Positions 1-9,114 are shown, counted from the stretch's first letter. The stretch: DNA of 64,000 nucleotides from Lachnospiraceae bacterium (GCA_024694625.1 JAILJP010000083.1:20606-84605); one strand, 5' to 3'. Translations and numbers: made by a program. Notes: generated from the letters alone by a model not told the origin.

Positions 1-96
1 AATTAAATTGTATAAAATCGAATTCGCTTAATATAAAATAAACAGGAGCACCTGAAAAGATGCCCCTGCCTAATAATATGTCTCCCCTTGCTACGA

Positions 97-1896
97 CTAT
101 AAATCGAACTCGGAAACCACAGCCTGCAATTCCTGTGCATTTTCTGCCAACTTGTCAGATGCCTCGGCAACTTCGTTGGAAGATGCGGTTTGCTGCTGAG
201 ATGCTGCGGAAACATTTTGTGTTTCGTCTGCAACACTGGTACTCATATTTTCAATCTTTTGAATGTTTTCAACGATGGTGTCCGTTCCTGCAGAAAGCTG
301 ATTCAAAATCTCACTCATGCGGTTGGACTGTTCGGAAATGGAATAAACCATGTCCACAATATTGCTAAAGGTGGTTCCTGCCTCATTAACGGTTTCCGTA
401 CCTACCACAACATTTTCTGCACCACTCTTCATTGCTTCCACAGCTTCTTCGGATTTCTTCATAATATCCGCAATCAAAGTGGTAATATTTTGCGCTGCTC
501 CGTTGGACTCATCCGCAAGTTTGGAAATTTCACTGGCAACAACTGCAAATCCTTTTCCCATTTCACCGGCACGAGCCGCCTCAATGGATGCATTTAAAGA
601 AAGCAAATTCGTCTGACTTGCGATTTCGGAAATCGTATCTGCAAAGGTCTCAATATTCTTCAGCTGTTCACCAAGATTTGCAACTACGCCTGCACTGTTT
701 TCCACAGATTCTTTGATGGTGCTCATCATATTGGTAGCATTTGTCATATCGGAAGCACCCTTTGTAGCCGCGTCGTTGGTCTCTTCAATCATCTCAGTGG
801 TTCGGCTGATTGCATGCTTAAACTCTTCCATATTATCAACGAACTGTCTGGTCTCATCGCTGGCCCCTTCCACAGCTTCAATCTGAACACTGCAGGATCC
901 TGCTACGTTGGTACAAGAGTTTGCTACCATTTCACTTGCCTCTGCTGACTGTGCTGCACTGGCGGTCAACTCTTCAGAAGCGGAAGCCACATAAGAAGTG
1001 GTATCACAGATCTTAATCATCAAGTCTCTGATATTCTTATGCATGATTTCAAGGGCTGTGGCAATCTGTCCAATTTCGTTGTTTCTGGCTTTCAAAACGG
1101 TAACCTTTTTCATGTCTTCATTGTCACTGAAGTCACTGTTGGACATTCGTGTCAACTGACCGGTAACCAGAATAATCGGCTGGGTAATCTTTTTGCCCAT
1201 ATAAACCGCAATCAAAACACCGATGATAATCAAAACCACAACTACAATCAGAGACTGTACTACACTTTTCACCAACGCTGCGTGAGCATGGGATTCATAT
1301 TCTGCTGCCAATGTATCGATATAATCAACCCATACGCCGGTACCCATTACCCAGTCAAAAGGTTCATAATAAGCTGTGTAGTTAATCTTTGGCAAAGGTT
1401 CGGTCTCATCCGGTTTTGCAAACATCAAATTGGTGTATCCACCGCCTTCTTGCATACCGTTGGCAATCATCTCCTGGATGAAATAGGTTCCGTTTGGATC
1501 AACGGAATCCCATCTGGATTCACCCTCGGTATCTCTGCCTAAAAGCACAACGTTGATACCTTTGGAAGTATCTACCCAAAAATAACCGTCTCCGTCGTTA
1601 TATCTCAATTCACGTATAATATCCGCAGATTGCTTTTGCGCCTCTTCTAAGGTCATCTCTCCGGCCTGATATCTGCCATACATCACTTCACAGATACTCA
1701 TGGCCTCCTGAGTCTCATTTTTCAACTCAGCTTTGATGTCTTCCAACAATCTGGACTTATACGCCTCTGTTTGTTCTGCGTTGTTCGTAACAGTACTGTA
1801 GATGGAAAATCCCTCAATCATAACTGCGGTAATAATCACTGCAAGTAGGATAGAACCTACAATAGCTGTCATCAACGACCCCTGTTTCCTTTTCAT
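97..1896 (-). CDS. Methyl-accepting chemotaxis protein with single Cache-type sensor domain
   Basis: 599 aa from ATG at 1896 preceded by AGGAGGAG; N-terminal TM, Cache-like segment (GDGYFWVDTSKGINVVLLG...DWVMGTGVWVD), second TM, MCP signalling hairpin (IASQTNLLSLNASIEAARAGEMGKGFAVVASEISKLADES). The ORF track start (1989) is upstream of the best RBS. Confidence 0.93.
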   Translation of the reverse strand: MKRKQGSLMTAIVGSILLAVIITAVMIEGFSIYSTVTNNAEQTEAYKSRLLEDIKAELKNETQEAMSICEVMYGRYQAGEMTLEEAQKQSADIIRELRYNDGDGYFWVDTSKGINVVLLGRDTEGESRWDSVDPNGTYFIQEMIANGMQEGGGYTNLMFAKPDETEPLPKINYTAYYEPFDWVMGTGVWVDYIDTLAAEYESHAHAALVKSVVQSLIVVVVLIIIGVLIAVYMGKKITQPIILVTGQLTRMSNSDFSDNEDMKKVTVLKARNNEIGQIATALEIMHKNIRDLMIKICDTTSYVASASEELTASAAQSAEASEMVANSCTNVAGSCSVQIEAVEGASDETRQFVDNMEEFKHAISRTTEMIEETNDAATKGASDMTNATNMMSTIKESVENSAGVVANLGEQLKNIETFADTISEIASQTNLLSLNASIEAARAGEMGKGFAVVASEISKLADESNGAAQNITTLIADIMKKSEEAVEAMKSGAENVVVGTETVNEAGTTFSNIVDMVYSISEQSNRMSEILNQLSAGTDTIVENIQKIENMSTSVADETQNVSAASQQQTASSNEVAEASDKLAENAQELQAVVSEFDL

Positions 1897-2148
1897 ATCT
1901 TTCTCCTCCTGTGAATATGGTCTACCACGTATGATAAATTGTACAACACTTTTTCGAGAAAAGATACTGTTTTCAGTTATTTTTAGCAATAATATTTAAT
2001 TTTGTAGTGCATTACTGTTCATTTTGTCTATGAAAGCCTTTCTCAATGAATACTTTGGGGAGGACGAACTGTTTACCTTGCAAATTATTTTGTCAAGATT
2101 TGGCTAGTTTTTCATCGCAAATGACAAGCACGTTTATCCTTTCGGCTC

Positions 2149-2154
2149 TATAAT
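2149..2154 (+). promoter_or_regulatory. Candidate -10 box (TATAAT) for the 24-aa small ORF
   Basis: Perfect TATAAT 45 nt upstream of the small ORF; no convincing -35 at 17 bp. Confidence 0.4.
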
Positions 2155-2198
2155 GCAATTGTAAACAAAAAAAGCAAACACGAAAGGAGATTACAGTT

Positions 2199-2273
2199 AT
2201 GAAGAACATTTTCAAAGCAGCATGGGAAGAATATGTTGAGTTTGTAGGAAAATACGGACAGTACATGAGATAA
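2199..2273 (+). CDS. Putative 24-aa small protein MKNIFKAAWEEYVEFVGKYGQYMR
   Basis: ATG with strong SD (GAAAGGAGA), TATAAT upstream, rho-independent terminator downstream; below the ORF-track length cut-off. Confidence 0.55.
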   Translation: MKNIFKAAWEEYVEFVGKYGQYMR

Positions 2274-2328
2274 GATGCCTCCCTTATGGGATGCAAATAT
2301 CGACTACAATTAATCCCAAAAATAAGGG

Positions 2329-2363
2329 AAGGTATCTGAATAAATCAGATACCTTCTTTTTTT
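2329..2363 (+). terminator. Rho-independent terminator (AAGGTATCTGA-ataaa-TCAGATACCTT-CTTTTTTT)
   Basis: 11-bp perfect stem followed by T7. Confidence 0.85.
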
Positions 2364-2390
2364 ATTTCTCATAAAATAAAGATTTTTCAA

Positions 2391-2924
2391 TTATTGATGT
2401 CCGTTCAAAGCCGAAATGGTATTTCGAGCCTCCTGGTTTTTGGTCATAATAAAACTACGAATATCTTCTTCCTCTTGTTCTGTAATACCATCTGCATAAC
2501 AAAGTGACATACCTGCTTCCAGAAACAAATCAATCACCGAATCCACAAAAGAAGTTTTCCTTCCCATTTTTTCAAACAAGAAATCTAAACATATTGCAAT
2601 TTTAAAACTCGAGATAGAACTCTTTTCATATTGTTCTCTTTTCTCAGGAGTTCCCCAACCTTCCTCCTGAAGCAAAAACATATAAGTTCCATGACTGTAG
2701 TTTTTATCCATTATGGTGTTCATAAAATCTACTTCCTGCTGGCTTAATCTTCCATCTGTAGCAGCAAGATAACTACAAAAAAGTCGAACATCTAAATCAA
2801 ACTGATCGCAGAAAGATTCTCCCTGGTCCACTTTTACCGGGACCTTATCTCCAATCATAGATTCAGCTTCAGCCAATCCACTCTTATAGTTTCTAAATCT
2901 TTTTCTTAATTCTTCTGGTAACAT
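2391..2924 (-). CDS. TerB-like / hypothetical protein
   Basis: 177 aa; two TerB-like repeats (LAATDGRLSQQEVDFMNTIM, LCYADGITEQEEEDIRSFI). Confidence 0.6.
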   Translation of the reverse strand: MLPEELRKRFRNYKSGLAEAESMIGDKVPVKVDQGESFCDQFDLDVRLFCSYLAATDGRLSQQEVDFMNTIMDKNYSHGTYMFLLQEEGWGTPEKREQYEKSSISSFKIAICLDFLFEKMGRKTSFVDSVIDLFLEAGMSLCYADGITEQEEEDIRSFIMTKNQEARNTISALNGHQ

Positions 2925-3008
2925 ACTTTTCCCCCTTTTGTTTTTTTAATTGTATTTCTTCACGAAAGCATGTGCAAGTAGTTGCGCATAACTTTCGTAG
3001 TTTAAGAA

Positions 3009-5072
3009 TTAAATATTCATGGCTACTTCGTAGGCTCTCCAGATTACAGTACGAAGATTTCCAATTCCGTTGCAGTCTCCTACCAATTCCACATTGGAAG
3101 GCTTGTTCTTGGCATCCACAATGGGAGCTGGAATATATCCGGCAGAGCTGATGATAGAATCACAGGAGATTTCAATCTCCTTCCCTTCTTTTACGCAAAC
3201 GATGCCATTGTCGGTCACTTCTTTTAAGCTGGTTTCCAAATAAACCGGAATCTTATGAAGTTCAAACCATTCGCGAAGGTAAGAACTGTTGGCAAGACAA
3301 ACTCCCTTTTGAGAAACCAGATCATCCTTCATCTCTACAATAATCGGTTTCTTTCCAAGAAGGGCCAATTCATAAGCAATTTCACTTCCTGTCAAACCAC
3401 CACCAATTACGGCAACGGTCTCACCCACCTCTTTTCCGGTTAAGAATTCGCAGGCTTCAATCATTTTTTCATGACCGGGTACATTGCGAAGTACTCTTGC
3501 GGTGGAACCTGTAGCAACCACAATGGGACTGTTTCCAAAGGAAGACAAATCTTTTACTTCAGCGTTGAAGTGAATTTCAATCTCCATCTCTTCCATCTTT
3601 CGGATGTACCAGGCCAAAAGTTCTCGAAGTTTTCCTTTGTAGGATTCTGCACTGGCAGCAATAAAAGTGCCGCCCAAGCGGTCAGTTTTTTCATAGATTA
3701 CCGGCTCATGACCACGAAGTTTTAGAACACGGGCGGTTTCCATTCCACCAATACCGCCACCGATAATGATGACCTTTTTCGGAGAAGATGTCTTTTCAAT
3801 ATAATGCTTCTCCTTTTGCATGGTTTCCGCATTTACGGCACAGCGAGCCAAATGAAGACTGTCGCTTAATTCCTGATCATTGGGAACACCCTTGTAATGA
3901 CACATATTAAAACATCCGCTGTGACACAAAATACAGGGACGAATATCCTCTTCTTTATCATTCATCAGTTTGGTTACCCACTGGGTATCCGCCAAAAATC
4001 TGCGGGCAAATCCGGCACCGTCAATCTCACCTTTTGCAATGGACTCCGCAGCCACTTCCGGATCCATTCTACCGGCACAAACCACAGGAATATCCACATA
4101 CTGCTTCAAATTCTTTACATCCTCCAAATTGCAGTTTTCCGGCATGTAAATCGGGGGATGTGCCCAATACCAGGCATCGTAGGTTCCGTTGTCGCAGTTT
4201 AACATGTCATAGCCTGCATCCTGCAGATATTTAGCTGCACGCTTGGACTCTTCAAAGTCACGTCCCACTTCTTTATAATCTTCTCCGGGAAGAGCTCCCT
4301 TTCTGAAATCCTTGGTTTTGGAAATCACACTATAGCGCAAAGAAACGGGGAAGTCTTTTCCACAAGTCTTTTTGATTTGTCGAACAATTTCCACAGCAAA
4401 ACGATACTTGTTTTCAAAGGATCCGCCGTATTCATCATCACGCTTATTGACGTAATCCAGAGTGAACTGATCCAACAAATAGCCTTCGTGAACCGCATGC
4501 ACTTCCACTCCGTCTACGCCTGCTTCTTTTAAAAGTCTGGCTGTTTCACCAAAGGCATGAACGAACTCGTGGATTTCCTCCACCGTAAGAGCACGGGAAG
4601 GAATCTTGTCAGACCAGCGGTTTGGAGAAGGGCTGGCAGATGCTGTAATCTTATCCAAATCCATAACCGGCTTTGACAAAACACGTAAGACAGGATTTGT
4701 GTACAAGGTTTCCATCATGGGACTTACTGTAAAGGAGCGACCAAATCCCGCAGTCAACTGTACAAACAGCTTTGCTCCCGTTTCATGAAACTTTGGCATC
4801 CACTCTGCCAAGTCACGATACATTTTTTTATTCTTGTGAAGCCACTGGCCAAACATGGGGTTGTACACCGGCTGACATCCCGGCAAAACTAAGCCTGCAT
4901 TGTTCTTTGCCACTTCCAAAATAAAATCCGCACCGGCCTTATCGAAATGGTTTTTTTCCATCCATCCGAAAAGGTCCGTTCCTCCCATGGAAGTAAGCAC
5001 GATTCTGTTTTTGATTTCTACATTTCCAATGTTCCAAGGTGTAAACAAAGGCTCCAATTTTTGATTCATCAA
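3009..5072 (-). CDS. NADH:flavin oxidoreductase / 2,4-dienoyl-CoA reductase-like (BaiCD/BaiH/OYE family) with 4Fe-4S motif and C-terminal FAD/NAD domain
   Basis: 687 aa; OYE barrel (EAGVDGVEVHAVHEGYLLDQF...NKRDDEYGGSFENKYRF), CILCHSGCFNMC cysteine cluster, GGGIGGMETARVL Rossmann motif. Confidence 0.9.
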   Translation of the reverse strand: MMNQKLEPLFTPWNIGNVEIKNRIVLTSMGGTDLFGWMEKNHFDKAGADFILEVAKNNAGLVLPGCQPVYNPMFGQWLHKNKKMYRDLAEWMPKFHETGAKLFVQLTAGFGRSFTVSPMMETLYTNPVLRVLSKPVMDLDKITASASPSPNRWSDKIPSRALTVEEIHEFVHAFGETARLLKEAGVDGVEVHAVHEGYLLDQFTLDYVNKRDDEYGGSFENKYRFAVEIVRQIKKTCGKDFPVSLRYSVISKTKDFRKGALPGEDYKEVGRDFEESKRAAKYLQDAGYDMLNCDNGTYDAWYWAHPPIYMPENCNLEDVKNLKQYVDIPVVCAGRMDPEVAAESIAKGEIDGAGFARRFLADTQWVTKLMNDKEEDIRPCILCHSGCFNMCHYKGVPNDQELSDSLHLARCAVNAETMQKEKHYIEKTSSPKKVIIIGGGIGGMETARVLKLRGHEPVIYEKTDRLGGTFIAASAESYKGKLRELLAWYIRKMEEMEIEIHFNAEVKDLSSFGNSPIVVATGSTARVLRNVPGHEKMIEACEFLTGKEVGETVAVIGGGLTGSEIAYELALLGKKPIIVEMKDDLVSQKGVCLANSSYLREWFELHKIPVYLETSLKEVTDNGIVCVKEGKEIEISCDSIISSAGYIPAPIVDAKNKPSNVELVGDCNGIGNLRTVIWRAYEVAMNI

Positions 5073-5143
5073 TTTTTCCTCAACTTTTTATACTTTCTAT
5101 TGATTTCTATTTGTCATTCGTTTTCGACTCTTTTTTCTTGTTA

Positions 5144-6766
5144 TTAACTATTTCGAAATCCTAAATTTCCATCCTTAAAATGCATATTTTCCTTGCGATA
5201 CCCATTGTCGCTTCTGCCGATATTTGTGGCAGGGGCAGGGAAATACACATCTCCCACAGAGGTACCCTCCACCTTTAGATAGGCATCCTGCCAGATGGAA
5301 AGTTCTTCTCCGTATACGATTTTTGCAGAAGCCTCCTTGGGCATTTTTTCCCGTTCCCACAAATCCGTACATTCATGCAACCAATAACCGCCACGGGTCA
5401 AAGAGCCGGTCACGGTATAGCTTCCACCTTCTGTCATCTGCTTCTTTAAAGCATTTAAGATTCCGGCGCACAAAATCATACCCGGAATGTAATCCAAAGG
5501 AACTCCATTTAGATTTACCGGTGCATCCATAGATCCGTTTCGCACACTTAAGCCTGTAATGTCCTCTGCGCAAGGAGCCCAGCCGGGACGCGTTGACCAA
5601 ACCGTATCGGAAAAGCACATCAAACTTCCGTAAATTACGTTGGGATTTAAGGTGTGAATATCTTTTTGGGAAAGAGCGAATTTGTCCAGTGCTCCTCTTT
5701 GGTAAGAGCAGATTACCACATCCGCTTCCTTTACCAATTCCTTTGCCCGCTCCAGTTCTTCTTTTTTATTGAAATCCAACTGAATGCTGTTTTTGCCGGC
5801 CCATCCGTCCAACTCCAGCATTGCCTGTTCCTGATGGATGAAATCTCCACGGCGAATCATCAACACATCTGCTCCGGCTTCCGCCAAAAGTCGGGTACAG
5901 GCCGGTCCGGCAATGATATGTGTCAAATCCAAAACCTTAACGCCGGACAAAGGTCCCTTTTTCTTGTCATAGGTACCAAAGTCTTTTTTCGGCGTATCAG
6001 CTTCCTTCGTCAAGCGAAACAGCGGCATATCGCAAACAGCTTTTCCCACTTCTGTTTCTTCCCACTCTTTTCTGGAGCGAAGCATACAACCGCAGGCCCC
6101 GTTTTCAAAAGTCTTTTCCTCCAGTTCCAAAGCATCCCACTTTGCAACCGCTTTTGCTGTGGTCTTTTTATCAAAGGGCAGTGAGCCAAAGACAAACTTA
6201 TCCGGGTCCTTTTCAATACCAAGGGTCTCCATCATAATCTTCTTTTGGGATTCATAATAAACGTGGGCAGAAAAGCTTCGTCCGTCTTTTGTGCCATATT
6301 TGTAAAAAGAACCGTTTAGCGCATTGTCCACGCGGATGGCGGAATCATATCGTGACTGCACAAAGTCCTTATTTCCTTCATAAGCACTCATATAAAGTCG
6401 GATGACCTGAAGCCCTGCCAATGCCACATCGCAAAGGACTGCCTCCGGCACATCCTGATTTCGCAGAGTGGCAATATCCTGGGTCAATGCCGCATCCAAA
6501 GCCAAAATCGCTGCCGCCGGTCCGGTCTGCAACACCTTTTCCTCTTCAAACAAACGCTTCACCGCTTTTTTTCGAAGGGATAAAAGCACCAGCTTCAACA
6601 CTCCCGGGAAGGGATTGTGATGATAGCACGCCGAACGAATCATCTGCTCCCGGTTTTCCGACAAATTAAAAAGCACCTCGCACTGCGGATGTATATCGAG
6701 TTTTTTCGTCAAATCCTCGTAACAAGCCACAGCCTGAGCTGCTTTTTCTTCCATAATCTTATTCAT
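5144..6766 (-). CDS. Class III CoA-transferase (CaiB/BaiF family) with long N-terminal extension
   Basis: 540 aa from ATG 6766; GPLSGVKVLDLTHIIAGPACTRLLAEAGADVLMI and GVPLDYIPGM (equivalent region to the catalytic Asp) occur in the C-terminal half only. Confidence 0.85.
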   Translation of the reverse strand: MNKIMEEKAAQAVACYEDLTKKLDIHPQCEVLFNLSENREQMIRSACYHHNPFPGVLKLVLLSLRKKAVKRLFEEEKVLQTGPAAAILALDAALTQDIATLRNQDVPEAVLCDVALAGLQVIRLYMSAYEGNKDFVQSRYDSAIRVDNALNGSFYKYGTKDGRSFSAHVYYESQKKIMMETLGIEKDPDKFVFGSLPFDKKTTAKAVAKWDALELEEKTFENGACGCMLRSRKEWEETEVGKAVCDMPLFRLTKEADTPKKDFGTYDKKKGPLSGVKVLDLTHIIAGPACTRLLAEAGADVLMIRRGDFIHQEQAMLELDGWAGKNSIQLDFNKKEELERAKELVKEADVVICSYQRGALDKFALSQKDIHTLNPNVIYGSLMCFSDTVWSTRPGWAPCAEDITGLSVRNGSMDAPVNLNGVPLDYIPGMILCAGILNALKKQMTEGGSYTVTGSLTRGGYWLHECTDLWEREKMPKEASAKIVYGEELSIWQDAYLKVEGTSVGDVYFPAPATNIGRSDNGYRKENMHFKDGNLGFRNS

Positions 6767-6949
6767 TTTTGTCCCCCATTTCCTCAAAAAATTTATATCC
6801 CCGTTGCGATAAAAATGTTGATTAACCGGCGGTATTAATTCATAGTCATTGACCGGTGTAAATCATCAAAACACAACGAGGATATTATAACATATTTCCT
6901 GTGAATTATTTAGGTGAGATATGTATTATAAACTACATGAAAGATGCAT

Positions 6950-6999
6950 GGGGTTACATGGAGTTATATGGAGTTACATAGAGTTACTTGGAGTTACTT
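6950..6999 (+). repeat. Five tandem 10-bp direct repeats (GGAGTTACAT-type)
   Basis: GGGGTTACAT GGAGTTATAT GGAGTTACAT AGAGTTACTT GGAGTTACTT read directly. Confidence 0.9.
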
Positions 7000-7026
7000 T
7001 GGAATTCAATATGGGCTTTGAAATTG

Positions 7027-7230
7027 CTTCCGGGCTAAAATCCAAGAAACTTACCTTTTCAGCCCGGAGATTTTTCACTTTTTGAGGTTTTTCGGGCATT
7101 TTCTCCCTTATTCCATCAAAAAAGCCCGGTGCTAGCCTATTGAAAGCAAGTTGAGTGTAATCAAACCGGGCAGGAAACTACAAGAATTCAAAAAAAGCCC
7201 GGGAAATATTGATTATCGCAAGAGCGAACT
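7027..7230. repeat. Dispersed structured repeat F1, copy A (six alternating CCGGGC/GCCCGG arms)
   Basis: Near-identical to 8152-8331 and 19944-20156; CTTCCGGGCT at the left end, GCCCGG near the right end. Confidence 0.9.
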
Positions 7231-7270
7231 ATATGAACAAATCAAACAAAGAAAAAACAAAGCCAGCGTC

Positions 7271-8035
7271 TTACAACGGTAACCATTCTAATACCTTCTT
7301 GATCTGTCTATCCCAAAAATCCCAATCATGTCCGTAATCTTCTTCATCCCAATTGACTTCAATACCATTTTTCATCAACATATCTCGAAATTGAATATTT
7401 GACGGTAACAAATCATCTTGTGTTCCACACGCCATGTAAACCTTTGGAATCTGGCGCTTTTCATCCAGCATTTTTTCCACTGCTACCCAAGGATTCTTAT
7501 CTGATTCCGCAGCCTCTTTTAGATTGTCAAAAAGACCGATATTTGCTTCCTCCGATATATCCTCAAAAATATGGAGAGCCGAAGACAACCCAGCCACATA
7601 GCCAAATGTCTCCGAAAAAACAATTCCGTTACGAAGTGCACCATAGCCACCCATGGAAATACCTGCTATAAAGGTATCCTCTCTCTTTTCCGAAAGTGGA
7701 AACATCCGCCTGGTCACTTCCACCAATTCTTCACCTATAAAGCTTTCATAATCATTCCATGGAGTTCTTGAATTAAAATAAAAAGAATTGTCACCAGATG
7801 GCATAACTACAGCCAAGTTCTTTTCTTCTGCCCACTTTTGAATCCGAGTCTGACTCACCCAATCCGTATAATTGCCCAATAATCCATGCAACAAATACAG
7901 CGTTTTATACTTACGTTCCTTCCCGTTCAAATAGCTATTGCTATCCGCATCAAAACGATCCACTGGGAGAATTACATTAAGCGGAACAATTCGAAACAAT
8001 GATTTAGATGCATAGTTAACTTGTATTAATGCCAT
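7271..8035 (-). CDS. Putative esterase, alpha/beta hydrolase (esterase D / tributyrin-esterase-like)
   Basis: 254 aa; LYLLHGLLGNYTDW, GISMGGYGAL nucleophile elbow, GHDWDFWD catalytic His region. Confidence 0.88.
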   Translation of the reverse strand: MALIQVNYASKSLFRIVPLNVILPVDRFDADSNSYLNGKERKYKTLYLLHGLLGNYTDWVSQTRIQKWAEEKNLAVVMPSGDNSFYFNSRTPWNDYESFIGEELVEVTRRMFPLSEKREDTFIAGISMGGYGALRNGIVFSETFGYVAGLSSALHIFEDISEEANIGLFDNLKEAAESDKNPWVAVEKMLDEKRQIPKVYMACGTQDDLLPSNIQFRDMLMKNGIEVNWDEEDYGHDWDFWDRQIKKVLEWLPL

Positions 8036-8151
8036 TTTTCTTTCCCCCTAAACAAAACGAAACAAACACCTTTTTTATTCTAACATTTTTTGTCATTTGA
8101 CACTATGGGATATTCATCTAAACAATTTAGTTCTTCTGGGCATTTGTGCTG

Positions 8152-8331
8152 CTTCCGGGCTAAAATCCAAGAAACTTCCCTTTTCAGCCCGGAGATTTTA
8201 AACTTTTCGGATTTTTCCGGCCATTTTCTCCCTTATTCCATCAAAAACGCCCGGTGCTAGCCTATAGAAAGCAAGTTGGGTGCAATTATACCGGGCAAAA
8301 AACTACAAGAATTCAAAAAACAGCCCGGAAG
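8152..8331. repeat. Dispersed structured repeat F1, copy B
   Basis: Same order of arms and spacers as copy A; ends form CTTCCGGGCT...AGCCCGGAAG terminal inverted repeat. Confidence 0.9.
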
Positions 8332-8365
8332 TATAGAATTTTCTAAATAAAATGAGGAAAAATGT

Positions 8366-8436
8366 GGGACATAGGGGACGGTTCTTTTGTCTTCACTGAT
8401 TAAAGATGAAGACAAAAGAACCGTCCCCTATGTCCC
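8366..8436. repeat. REP-like palindrome F2, copy R1
   Basis: Perfect 30-bp arms GGGACATAGGGGACGGTTCTTTTGTCTTCA / TGAAGACAAAAGAACCGTCCCCTATGTCCC with 11-nt loop; further CCGTCCCCCTGTCCC unit to 8458. Confidence 0.95.
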
Positions 8437-8458
8437 AAACAACCGTCCCCCTGTCCCA

Positions 8459-8674
8459 CTATGCTATCGCTTTTATTACTGATACCAATCCAACGATTGC
8501 CAAAATCGGAATTGCAATATAGAATAATCCACTAAATAAAAATCCTAAAATCAATAATGGCAAAAATACCAGTGTCACTAAAACTTTTGCAAGTCCCCAT
8601 GCCATTTGAAATGCCACACCTATTAAATTTCCAAAAATAGCAATCATAAAAATTAAAACAATAATCGTTAACAT
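8459..8674 (-). CDS. Small hydrophobic membrane protein, unknown function
   Basis: 71 aa, almost entirely hydrophobic with at least two TM segments; RBS AGAAAGGAGAAAA upstream. Confidence 0.65.
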   Translation of the reverse strand: MLTIIVLIFMIAIFGNLIGVAFQMAWGLAKVLVTLVFLPLLILGFLFSGLFYIAIPILAIVGLVSVIKAIA

Positions 8675-8700
8675 AATTTTTCTCCTTTCTATCTACAACT

Positions 8701-9114
8701 CTATAATCTACTACATAACTCTGCACGAATCTGTTTTACCCGGCGAATTGCCTCGTCACACTGTTCTCTTGCTTCGGCAATCTGTGTCTGGGCTACAATA
8801 TCCATTAAAATACCATCAAATATAAAATCTGCAAATGTAATCAGTTCATTAATATGAATAGAACTGTATCCGGAAACATCTCGTAGTTCCTTGCTGAACT
8901 TTTGAAGAGCATATTTTGCTTCTTGAATCTCCCGTTCTGCATCATTCATTCTTCCATACTTGAAGAGCCCTGTCAGCAAACCACCACCAAGGATATCTAC
9001 AATTCCCCAGTTACTGGCTTTGTTTAAATAAACCTTTGCTGATTCCAAATGATGTAATGCATTGTCTGCCTCATAAATCGCTTCACGTATTTCTTTCGTT
9101 TCTAAATCAGTCAT
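8701..9114 (-). CDS. Conserved hypothetical protein, helical
   Basis: 137 aa continuous ORF, charged helical pattern, RBS upstream (AAAGGAGAAAGAT). Confidence 0.7.
   Translation of the reverse strand: MTDLETKEIREAIYEADNALHHLESAKVYLNKASNWGIVDILGGGLLTGLFKYGRMNDAEREIQEAKYALQKFSKELRDVSGYSSIHINELITFADFIFDGILMDIVAQTQIAEAREQCDEAIRRVKQIRAELCSRL

Noticed and set aside
350-616. Numerous plus-strand ORFs antisense to long minus-strand genes (e.g. 190..597, 5654..6184, 42551..42979)
   Set aside because: Fully contained opposite well-supported coding regions, no RBS, low-complexity or Cys/His-rich shadow composition.
7192-7270. Possible conserved peptide NIDYRKSELYEQIK in the tail of F1 copy A
   Set aside because: Copy C has a different frame relative to upstream sequence and diverges after the shared DNA block; no start codon or RBS. 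Treated as a DNA-level repeat.
8532-8726. 64-aa ORF overlapping the 71-aa membrane ORF in another frame
   Set aside because: The alternative frame has a hydrophobic protein with good RBS; this one looks like its shadow.
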